The translations under genes and the position numbers were made by a program. The notes beneath the pieces were generated by a model. The model saw nothing but the letters and a program-made list of their open reading frames with translations. It did not search any database and was not told where the DNA came from. A stretch of DNA of 61,642 nt from Thermincola carboxydiphila (lineage in GTDB: Bacteria > Bacillota > Thermincolia > Thermincolales > UBA2595): contig JAENZX010000021.1 of NCBI GenBank assembly GCA_016841045.1, positions 1-61,642 on the forward strand, written 5' to 3'. Below, in pieces: positions 54,261-61,642 of the stretch; positions within the stretch are counted from its first letter, which is position 1; each line of letters opens with the position of its first letter.

Positions 54261-55832
54261 TTAACCTATTATTTCATCTGCTTCTTCAGCATCATGATCA
54301 AGGATATATTTTATCCCCGTAATGTCTGATGCTTCCCTCGTAAGAGCGAAAATATCGTTTTGTTCGACAGATTCAAGGTCGAACCTGCGGGCGCCGTACA
54401 TTAACTGTCTAAGCCCCTGCCCCAGCCGCTCAAAGTAAGTAAATAAACCGACAGCTCCCAGAGGTAGCTTTGCATAATCACTTCCATACTTCTGCTTTAG
54501 TTCAGTAACCGAAACAAATACCTGTTCAAGATTATCTCCAAATCTTTTATATTCTTCAGGTACTCTGCCTGCTTTTATCACTTCTCCTACGTTTTTTCCA
54601 ACCATTACGGCAGCAAGAGGACTCCTGGCCATCCCAACAGCTTTAACAAATGGAGAAGAAAGTGCAATAGCTTTAAATATCTGATCTTCAAAAGCAAATC
54701 CACCAGATATGGCAACCTTGGGAATGAAGGCCCCCTTCGCTTTAAGCCTATTAAGATACTTATTAAGCAGAGCCTGGACATATAAAGTTGGAATACCCCA
54801 TTCATTCATCATCCGCCAGGGACTCATTCCGGTACCTCCACCTGCACCGTCCACAGTTAAAAGATCCAGCCTCGCATCAGATGCACATTTGACAGCACGG
54901 GCAAGATCTGATGCCCTGTAAGCACCGGTTTTCAGTGAGATAAATCTTGCTCCTGAAGAACGAAGCTCACTAATCCTGTTATGGAATGCGTCTACATCCA
55001 CTATAGGGGTTCTTGAATGCCTTTCAAACTCGACAAATACGCGTTTCTTAAATGCCTCCTGTACCTCAGGCTTCTCTGGATTAGGCAGTATCAGATAACC
55101 GCGTCTGTTTAGTTCCCGGGCCCACTCCAGATTGTTAACCTTAACTTCACCGCCAATGGATTTGGCGCCCTGACCCCATTTTATCTCAACTGCATCGACA
55201 CCCAGTTCCTCCAGAGCATATTTATGCACCTGCAGCTTAGTATCCTCGACATTAGCCTGGATTGCTATAAACCCTCTACCTTGGGACCAATCCTGAAATA
55301 CCTTTATTCTCTTTTCAAGGCCGGGAGATCTCATAACACACCCGTCTTTTATCTCACAGTTAGGATCCATACCAACAACATTTTCGCCAACTACAATGCC
55401 AACACCGGAAATTGCAGCTCCCACAGCCAGATGATCCCAGTTGTTTGCGGCAATCTGAGCTGAACCCATACCATTTATTATGATAGGCAGGCGAAGAGAG
55501 ACCTGTCCATCGGCACCTATAACCGATCCAAGATTAACTTCTGTAAAACCCGCATTATCCTCGGCATCATTATTACTGGTACTTGTAATAGTGCCGGCAA
55601 TATTGAAGTGTGAGTAGTCAACAGGATATTCCTTCTGTGCAGCAGAAGTAACTTTGCCAAATGGTTTTGGATACAAAATTTCCTTTCCCCGGACTGCTGA
55701 TAGTCCAATCTCACACGTTCCAGGACACCCGTCAAAACAGGTCACACACATCCCTGTGGATGGGCTGCCGACTTCTCCCCGGAGCTTTGTTTGGGTGGCC
55801 GAATTAGCATTAATCCCCTTACTGAAACTCAT
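54261..55832 (-). CDS. Second FMN-binding glutamate-synthase-like protein
   Basis: The 523-residue protein has the GltB FMN barrel (VDAVEIKWGQGAKSIGG, LLTVDGAGGGTGMSP, GGFAFEDQIFKAIAL) but neither GATase nor GXGXG domain. The N-terminus has a Cys cluster CVTCFDGCPGTCEIG and no standard ferredoxin motif. The CHLCQKC region of the first GltB core is missing. ATG 55832 is chosen next to ATG 55835 because of a better distance to GGGAGGG. It lies between gdhA and glnA with its own promoter. The true substrate and partner are unknown. Confidence 0.85.
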   Translation of the reverse strand: MSFSKGINANSATQTKLRGEVGSPSTGMCVTCFDGCPGTCEIGLSAVRGKEILYPKPFGKVTSAAQKEYPVDYSHFNIAGTITSTSNNDAEDNAGFTEVNLGSVIGADGQVSLRLPIIINGMGSAQIAANNWDHLAVGAAISGVGIVVGENVVGMDPNCEIKDGCVMRSPGLEKRIKVFQDWSQGRGFIAIQANVEDTKLQVHKYALEELGVDAVEIKWGQGAKSIGGEVKVNNLEWARELNRRGYLILPNPEKPEVQEAFKKRVFVEFERHSRTPIVDVDAFHNRISELRSSGARFISLKTGAYRASDLARAVKCASDARLDLLTVDGAGGGTGMSPWRMMNEWGIPTLYVQALLNKYLNRLKAKGAFIPKVAISGGFAFEDQIFKAIALSSPFVKAVGMARSPLAAVMVGKNVGEVIKAGRVPEEYKRFGDNLEQVFVSVTELKQKYGSDYAKLPLGAVGLFTYFERLGQGLRQLMYGARRFDLESVEQNDIFALTREASDITGIKYILDHDAEEADEIIG

Positions 55833-55925
55833 CATACTCCCTCCCTTTTTCCAACCAGGCTAAACAAAAAATCCTTTACCGCGAATCGGGAGCAATTTTA
55901 GAATGTAAATGAGGCTATATATCTT

Positions 55926-55955
55926 ATTATATATGAGTGTGTATATAACGTTCAA
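55926..55955 (-). promoter_or_regulatory. Sigma-A promoter of the FMN gene
   Basis: TTGAAC (55955-55950), an 18-base spacer and TATAAT (55931-55926) on the minus strand, upstream of the second FMN gene. Confidence 0.7.
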
Positions 55956-55963
55956 TAAGACAA

Positions 55964-56003
55964 TCGTGGCTAACCTCCTTAATAAAAAGGAAGTAAGCCA
56001 CGA
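55964..56003 (-). terminator. Terminator-like hairpin after gdhA
   Basis: 17-base arms (55964-55980 and 55987-56003) pair with two mismatches across a 6-base loop. The following T-run is poor, so it may instead protect the gdhA mRNA end. Confidence 0.6.
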
Positions 56004-56062
56004 CTGATTAACTCTATTATTTGATTAGGCAGTTTTGGGGCACATTTTTTCGTTAGGAGTTA

Positions 56063-57424
<1,362 letters not shown>

Positions 57425-57473
57425 TTAAGTATTACCTTTTTGGGATTCAAATATTTAGAATAGTGTTAGGAAA

Positions 57474-57582
57474 TAAAAAAACGCCTTAATAAGCAGGTAA
57501 TTATAAAATAACCCACAAATTAAGGACGCCCTTGCCCTGTGCAACTGTTGGTATGATGTATAAGCCGTGTCGAACAGTTTGC
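57474..57582 (-). promoter_or_regulatory. gdhA leader with attenuator-like terminator and upstream stem
   Basis: In the RNA, GCAAACTGTT pairs with AACAGTTGC (57582-57541), a 9-bp stem with one bulge and a 23-base loop. A short TTGC/GCAA hairpin with a 5-base loop follows. Then a terminator stem (57528-57482, ends CG.CCTTAAT / ATTAAGGCG) is followed by seven T. It is not the clear two-hexaloop ANTAR form seen at glnA, but the same position and end hairpin suggest conditional termination. Confidence 0.7.
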
Positions 57583-57601
57583 GTATAAACTTCCACAACC
57601 A

Positions 57602-57629
57602 ATTATAACAAATATCGTTTATTTTTCAA
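57602..57629 (-). promoter_or_regulatory. Sigma-A promoter of gdhA
   Basis: TTGAAA (57629-57624), a 16-base spacer and TATAAT (57607-57602) on the minus strand. Confidence 0.75.
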
Positions 57630-57692
57630 TATATTTTTAAAAAATTTTCATTACTACTGTAAATATTTTTTCGTATAAATATACACTCCATA

Positions 57693-58295
57693 TTATTGCG
57701 CAGCACCAAACTTTTTGTCTTCCGCTTCCAAAGATATAATTATCTGTTTAGCCACTTTTTTGATGGGCACGCATTTATCCATGCTTATTTTTTGAATGTG
57801 CTTAAATGCCTCCTGCTCTGACATCCCATTACACCTTATCAGCAAACCCTTTGCTTTTTCGACCATCTTCCGGGTTTCAAGAGTCTGTTTAAGCTTACGG
57901 TTTTCTTCTTCCAGCCTGCTCATCTTTTTATAGATGGACCTGCATACTTCAATTGCCGGCAGCAGGTTTGTCTCGTCTACTGGTTTCAATATATATGAAA
58001 TCATCCAGTCTTCCAAGGCTTCTGTCATTTCATCCTGCTTTTCGGGTTCTGTCACCAGAATAACCGGAGCTACCCGGTGTTCCTCAACAGCCTGGGCAAC
58101 TTCCAGTCCATCCTTGCCTGGCAATTTAGCACTCATAATGACTAAATCAGGCTGGATTGTAAATATCAGCTGGAGAGCATGTCTTCCATTAGAAGACTCA
58201 CCTACTATAGAATGTCCTGCATTCATCAGCTTTTCTTTTAAATATTTTCTGAAGTTTGGGTCAGTATCTACCACAATAACTCTTAAACCGTACAT
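57693..58295 (-). CDS. ANTAR-domain response regulator lacking the phospho-Asp
   Basis: The 200-residue protein has an N-terminal receiver domain (residues 1-118), a coiled-coil linker (KMSRLEEENRKLKQTLETR) and a C-terminal ANTAR RNA-binding domain (VEKAKGLLIRCNGMSEQEAF). The receiver keeps D10, the switch Thr and the Lys in ILKPVDE, but the phospho-acceptor position is Ser55 (VIMSAKLPGKDG; the codon is AGT), and the second acidic residue is Thr11. It is therefore probably not controlled by phosphorylation. ATG 58295 has a GGGGTG site. It is directly upstream of gdhA and near glnA; clostridial NitR-type antiterminators of nitrogen genes are the closest known model. Confidence 0.88.
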   Translation of the reverse strand: MYGLRVIVVDTDPNFRKYLKEKLMNAGHSIVGESSNGRHALQLIFTIQPDLVIMSAKLPGKDGLEVAQAVEEHRVAPVILVTEPEKQDEMTEALEDWMISYILKPVDETNLLPAIEVCRSIYKKMSRLEEENRKLKQTLETRKMVEKAKGLLIRCNGMSEQEAFKHIQKISMDKCVPIKKVAKQIIISLEAEDKKFGAAQ

Positions 58296-58498
58296 TTCTA
58301 CACCCCGAAGATAATGTTTGGGATAATTTAAAGCTATATAATTCGTGATATATTGTCGATTTTCCTGCGATTTATTATAAGATTTGTGAAATATTAAACA
58401 GATTGGATTCAGTATATTTTGGCAAATCATTTAATCATTACCTCCAGGTGATAAAATGCTATAATTAACATAGTAAACACACAGTATGGAGGTACATC

Positions 58499-59707
58499 AT
58501 GCGCTCAGGAACTGCAAACCTTCCTCTCCATGGCGGCAAATGCCCTTCGTGGCTTTTTGCCGAGATGAAGGAACTTGGCTCTGCAATTGTACGGGCTATA
58601 ATATACGAATACGGGGCAGCAGAAATATTAAAACGCCTATCCGACCCTTTCTGGTTCCAGGCCCTGGGCTGTGTATTGGGGTTTGACTGGCATTCCTCAG
58701 GTGTTACTACTACCGTCTGCGGCGCTTTAAAAGAGGGGCTCAGGGAATATCAGGGAGAAATGGGAATTTTCTTTGCGGGCGGGAAAGGAAAAACCTCCCG
58801 TAAAACTCCAATAGAAATTGATGAAGCAGGAGCTAAGTTCTCTCTTGATAATAACCTTGAAAACCTTAAATACGCAAGCCGCATGGCGGCCAAAATCGAT
58901 AACAATGCTCTACAGGATGGTTTTCAAATTTATCACCATTTTTTTGTCTTTACCAGAGAAGGGGAATGGGCAGTTATCCAGCAGGGTATGAATGAGGAAA
59001 ACCGCTATGCAAGAAGGTACCACTGGTTAAGCAGTACATTAAGCAGTTATGTTTCAGATCCTCATTCGGCTGTATCCTGTGACAAAAGCATGCCTACTCT
59101 TAACCTGGTGGCCTCTGAATGTGCCGTTTCACGGGATACAATAACAGTCCTATCACAGGAACCGCCGGATAAAACTCTAAAACTCCTTAATAAAATAAGT
59201 GAAATGCCTGTGCAGCCTGTTAATAGAGTACAGCAGTCAAAAGTATTCCCAACTGCCTCCCCGGTGCAATTATCCCTCTTTATAGATGGTCACACTGATT
59301 TTAATAATATTAATCCGATATTACCAGCATTAACAATGCCTCCCCACCATCACGTCCCCAGATCTGCTCATATTAAACGGGCACTTGAAACAGCCTATGA
59401 GAGGCAGCCGGAATCATTCGAAGCCCTGATTGGACTGCCAGGCGTAGGAGCCTCTTCTCTCAGAGCCCTTTCCCTGGTGGCAGAAATAATCCACGGGGTA
59501 AAACCCAGCTACCGCGACCCGGTGAGGTACTCCTTCGCCCACGGCGGTAAAGACGGCCACCCCTTCCCCGTGGACAGGGAAACTTATAGAAATTCTGTGG
59601 AGTGCCTGGAAAAAGCGCTGCATAAATCAAAAGTTGGGGATACCACCAAAATGAAGGCCTTCAGAAAACTAGCGAAGCTGCAGGAAACGGCCAGTACAGA
59701 TTCATAG
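58499..59707 (+). CDS. DUF763 domain protein
   Basis: The 402-residue protein matches DUF763, found mainly in archaea and thermophilic or anaerobic bacteria. The N-terminal MRSGTANLPLHGGKCPSWLF, RLSDPFWFQALGCVLGFDWH and the SGVTTTVCGALKEGL block are the family core. Near residues 305-320 a helix-hairpin-helix (EALIGLPGVGASSLRALSL) suggests DNA contact. GGAGGT precedes the ATG. The gene stands alone on the plus strand. Function unknown. Confidence 0.88.
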   Translation: MRSGTANLPLHGGKCPSWLFAEMKELGSAIVRAIIYEYGAAEILKRLSDPFWFQALGCVLGFDWHSSGVTTTVCGALKEGLREYQGEMGIFFAGGKGKTSRKTPIEIDEAGAKFSLDNNLENLKYASRMAAKIDNNALQDGFQIYHHFFVFTREGEWAVIQQGMNEENRYARRYHWLSSTLSSYVSDPHSAVSCDKSMPTLNLVASECAVSRDTITVLSQEPPDKTLKLLNKISEMPVQPVNRVQQSKVFPTASPVQLSLFIDGHTDFNNINPILPALTMPPHHHVPRSAHIKRALETAYERQPESFEALIGLPGVGASSLRALSLVAEIIHGVKPSYRDPVRYSFAHGGKDGHPFPVDRETYRNSVECLEKALHKSKVGDTTKMKAFRKLAKLQETASTDS

Positions 59708-59810
59708 ACGGTTAGCAGGAAAACCGTATAAAATGCCCATCCCCGCCCACGTAGGAAGGCATTTGCACCTCACTTCCACTATTTACATAAAGGTTTTTTC
59801 CCGATATATA

Positions 59811-59839
59811 TTGAAATATATCACCACATGATATATCAT
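59811..59839 (+). promoter_or_regulatory. Promoter of the first c-di-AMP riboswitch
   Basis: TTGAAA (59811-59816), a 17-base spacer and TATCAT (59834-59839) lie just upstream of the aptamer. The 338-base gap from 59708 to 60045 contains only this promoter and the riboswitch. Confidence 0.65.
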
Positions 59840-59858
59840 TGTTAACCGTACACCGAAA

Positions 59859-59964
59859 TTCGCTGAGTTCAAAAGAAGCGGGGGAACCAAGATTCCGGGG
59901 TGAAGCCATTAAATGGCCGGGCTACTTTTTGGTCCGAACCCGTCAGCTAACCTCGTAAGCGTTG
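59859..59964 (+). ncRNA. c-di-AMP (ydaO-yuaA) riboswitch, copy 1
   Basis: The sequence has CGCTGAG, AGCGGGGGAACCA, GGGGTGAAGCC, GGCCGGGCTAC and CCGAACCCGTCAGCTAACCT followed by CGTAAGCG, all in ydaO order. The P1 ends CGCT/AGCG pair. This class binds c-di-AMP and commonly turns genes off. The downstream gene encodes a secreted CAP-domain protein. No strong terminator is obvious between aptamer and start codon, so control of translation is possible. Confidence 0.95.
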
Positions 59965-60045
59965 AAAAAGGGGTGTTTTTTACATTCGTTAATTGTGAAA
60001 AATATCTCTTTCTCAAGTACAATAACAGAAAGGGTGATAAGTACA

Positions 60046-60930
60046 ATGAGAATGAGAAAATCGTTATCAATTATCGTAGTCGTTATGCTGCTGTCAGCTC
60101 TTTTTGTCACTCCGGCTGCAGCAGTTGAGTCCAGTGGAGTTGCTGTTCCTAAAACCAACTTCCAATCAATTTGGGATCATGTACAAAACATGGTAACATC
60201 AATAAATCCAGAACATGAAATTATGGATTCACAGGTGGTAACTGTTCCTAAAAAGGACGCAAACGAAGCCACAACTGAGGAAAAAGCAGAACCTGTAAAG
60301 GCTCCTGCACCAGTTCAGGAAAAGCCGGCTCCTGTTGAAGTGAAGCCGACTCCTGCACCAGTTCAAGAAAAACCAGCTCCTGTTGAAGTGAAGCCGACTC
60401 CTGCACCAGTTCAAGAAAAATCAGCTCCTGTTGAAGTGAAGCCGACTCCTGCACCAGTTCAAGAAAAACCAGCTCCTGTTGAAGTGAAGCCGACTCCTGC
60501 ACCAGTTCAAGAAAAACCAGTTCCAACTTCCGGTTACACTGTCAGCGCATTCGAGAAGGAAGTGGTACGACTGGTTAACATCGAGCGACAAAAAGCAGGC
60601 CTGAAGCCTCTGGTAATGGACATCCCCCTATCAAAGGGAGCCAGAGCAAAATCACAGGATATGGTGAATAACAACTATTTTAGTCATACTTCACCAAAAT
60701 ACGGTTCACCCTTTAATATGATGAAAACATTCGGAATTCGGTACAGAAATGCAGGTGAAAACATTGCATCCGGTCAGAGAACACCGGAAGCAGTTGTGCG
60801 GGCATGGATGAACAGTCCAGGACACCGCGCAAACATCATGAGCACAAAATACGGTAAAATCGGTGTAGGTTACGCTTACAAAAACAGCGGAAACTACCGT
60901 CATTATTGGACTCAGTGGTTCACCAACTAG
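60046..60930 (+). CDS. Secreted CAP-domain (SCP/YkwD) protein with Pro-rich repeats
   Basis: The 294-residue protein has a signal peptide (SIIVVVMLLSALFVTPAAA), a short SIWDHVQNMV segment, a spacer of five near-identical PAPVQEKPAPVEVKPT repeats, and a C-terminal CAP domain (VRLVNIERQKAGLKPL, YFSHTSPKYGSPF, GENIASG, WMNSPGHRANIM) with the His and Glu cavity residues. ATG 60046 is chosen; an ATG two codons later is possible. The Pro-rich part looks like a cell-wall-spanning stalk. YkwD-like proteins are often sporulation or envelope proteins. Control by c-di-AMP fits a wall or osmotic role (inference). Confidence 0.9.
   Translation: MRMRKSLSIIVVVMLLSALFVTPAAAVESSGVAVPKTNFQSIWDHVQNMVTSINPEHEIMDSQVVTVPKKDANEATTEEKAEPVKAPAPVQEKPAPVEVKPTPAPVQEKPAPVEVKPTPAPVQEKSAPVEVKPTPAPVQEKPAPVEVKPTPAPVQEKPVPTSGYTVSAFEKEVVRLVNIERQKAGLKPLVMDIPLSKGARAKSQDMVNNNYFSHTSPKYGSPFNMMKTFGIRYRNAGENIASGQRTPEAVVRAWMNSPGHRANIMSTKYGKIGVGYAYKNSGNYRHYWTQWFTN
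60302..60525 (+). repeat. 48-base tandem repeat inside the CAP-protein gene
   Basis: A 48-base unit encoding PAPVQEKPAPVEVKPT (in some phase) is repeated about 4.6 times with very few base differences. It is likely unstable and could vary in number between strains. Confidence 0.9.
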
Positions 60931-60940
60931 ATTAGAGCCA

Positions 60941-60980
60941 AAGAATGTACCCCGCTTGGGGTACATTCTCTTTTTTTCTT
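60941..60980 (+). terminator. Terminator after the CAP-protein gene
   Basis: GAATGTACCCC and GGGGTACATTC form an 11-bp stem with a 4-base loop followed by TCTTTTTTTCTT. Confidence 0.95.
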
Positions 60981-61022
60981 TGTCACTCGTTTCTACAGCC
61001 TTCACCACGCCCCAGAAACATA

Positions 61023-61234
61023 CTGTCTCTTATGAGATGGCCCGCCTAATGACAAAACCCGCTTAAGCCTAGAGGGGATGGGATTTTTCCGGAAGGGCGA
61101 GTCTGCCATCCGCCTGTCGAAGAGCGGAGCGATTCGGTAACAGGCTGAGGTGTTGCCGCCCTGGAGGAAATGTCCCATCCCCTCCACCTTAGTCTAGTTT
61201 TGTCAATCACCGGAGCAAATCTCATTAGAGACAG
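61023..61234. repeat. Long intergenic hairpin, family A copy 2
   Basis: This 212-base foldback fills most of the gap between the CAP gene and the second riboswitch. Core 61071-61184 has AGAGGGGATGGGA-type ends; further arms lie at 61050-61058/61197-61205 (perfect, 9 bases) and 61023-61038/61219-61234 (one mismatch in 16). Compared with copy 1 the core is largely conserved and changes occur in paired positions. Confidence 0.88.
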
Positions 61235-61279
61235 TTTTCACATTACCATAATTTACTTAAAGGGATAAAACCTTCCTTG

Positions 61280-61309
61280 TTGAAATCTAGCATAAAAGGA
61301 AAATACAAT
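61280..61309 (+). promoter_or_regulatory. Promoter of the second c-di-AMP riboswitch
   Basis: TTGAAA (61280-61285), an 18-base spacer and TACAAT (61304-61309) precede the aptamer. Confidence 0.6.
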
Positions 61310-61326
61310 TCTTAAACACCATGTAA

Positions 61327-61431
61327 TCGCTGAGTTCTTATAGAAGCGGGGGAACCAGGTTTTGGGGTGAAGCCACAGTTGTGGCCGGGCTACTCTTATG
61401 TCCGAACCCGTCAGCTAACCTCGTAAGCGTT
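61327..61431 (+). ncRNA. c-di-AMP (ydaO-yuaA) riboswitch, copy 2
   Basis: It matches copy 1 in every conserved block (AGCGGGGGAACCAG, GGGGTGAAGCC, GGCCGGGCTAC, CCGAACCCGTCAGCTAACCT) but differs in the variable loops. P1 is formed by CGC and GCG ends. A G-run and a T-run follow. The gene downstream is a paralogue-like secreted protein. Confidence 0.95.
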
Positions 61432-61509
61432 AAAGGGGGGGGTGATTTTTTTTATTTTCATTCAGGCGATTACAATTTTTTTACGCATCAGCGAGAAAGG
61501 AGTACAACA

Positions 61510-61642
61510 ATGAAAAAATTCAAAAAAATGATTAGTCTCTGCGTCCTTGCTACTTTACTTCTAGTTACCATTGCATCTCCGGTTCAAGCTTATACTTTTA
61601 ATTCTATCTGGAACATGGTACAAATGATGATGAGACAGCCTG
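61510..61642 (+). CDS. Secreted protein, N-terminal part (cut by window edge)
   Basis: The visible 44 residues form a signal peptide (basic KKFKKM, then ISLCVLATLLLVTIASPVQA) followed by YTFNSIWNMVQMMMRQP. The segment after cleavage resembles FQSIWDHVQNMV at the same place in the upstream CAP protein, so it is probably a second CAP-domain paralogue. AAAGGAG precedes the ATG at 61510. The remainder lies outside the window. Confidence 0.8.
   Translation, partial: MKKFKKMISLCVLATLLLVTIASPVQAYTFNSIWNMVQMMMRQP

Noticed and set aside
60302-60525. Regular 48-base repeats that could suggest a CRISPR array
   Set aside because: The repeats are tandem without unique spacers, keep the reading frame, and encode a Pro-rich stalk in the CAP protein.
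60248-60526. Repeat-containing ORF on the minus strand opposite the CAP gene
   Set aside because: It is a mirror of the 48-base coding repeat, with no ribosome site; the plus-strand gene has a signal peptide and a recognised domain.
61023-61234. Insertion sequence at the family A repeat
   Set aside because: No transposase ORF or target-site duplication is visible; compensatory changes fit a conserved hairpin better.

Overview
The window is chromosomal DNA of an anaerobic, endospore-forming Firmicute, most like the Peptococcaceae/Desulfotomaculum-type Clostridia. This rests on sporulation genes (yqfC, spoIIP, a Spo0F-like regulator), the conserved order lepA-hemW-hrcA-grpE-dnaK-dnaJ-prmA-rsmE-mtaB-hit-rpsU-yqeY-yqfC, a bacterial Group III (archaeal-type) chaperonin inside the dnaK operon, many ferredoxin-type proteins, and moderate GC. 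I cannot name the species. Nearly all genes lie on the minus strand, so transcription mostly runs from high to low coordinates.

Region 1 (1-4,500): yqfC, then an island with a TPP-dependent pyruvate-oxidase-like enzyme and a ferritin-like protein (plus strand), a coiled-coil protein and a small membrane-anchored protein. Region 2 (4,500-16,500): the heat-shock and translation-modification block, headed by hemW and hrcA with a perfect CIRCE operator. Region 3 (17,000-24,500): lepA, murJ, spoIIP, rpsT, lepB and small membrane proteins, one of them behind a c-di-GMP-I riboswitch. Region 4 (24,700-33,400): an ACT protein with phenylacetate-CoA ligase, a radical SAM-PDZ-DUF512-like protein, lgt, a cluster of DnaA boxes, and the t6A genes tsaD-rimI-tsaB-tsaE with thiL. 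Region 5 (33,400-47,300): a Spo0F-like regulator, an amidohydrolase, a NIF3 protein, tex, a DUF362 ferredoxin, a C26 peptidase, a DUF2339/DUF3999 membrane pair, YkvA, PAP2 and Dabb proteins, and the ndoAI-ndoA (CopG-MazF) toxin-antitoxin pair. Region 6 (47,400-58,300): a nitrogen-assimilation locus with split, archaeal-style glutamate synthase (five ORFs), glnA, a second FMN glutamate-synthase-like protein, gdhA and an ANTAR regulator. Region 7 (58,500-61,642): a DUF763 protein, then two tandem modules of c-di-AMP (ydaO-type) riboswitch plus secreted protein, the second cut by the window edge.

The most interesting signals lie outside the proteins. (a) The glnA leader holds two six-base-loop hairpins, the second overlapping an intrinsic terminator. 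This is the arrangement expected of an ANTAR antitermination target. The nearby ANTAR regulator has Ser in place of the receiver phospho-Asp. (b) The gdhA leader holds a different attenuator-like structure. (c) Two families of long intergenic hairpins, two copies each, keep base pairing despite sequence divergence: arms change on both sides together. (d) Three perfect and three near-perfect DnaA boxes lie just downstream of tsaD. (e) One c-di-GMP and two c-di-AMP riboswitches control membrane or secreted proteins of poorly known function.
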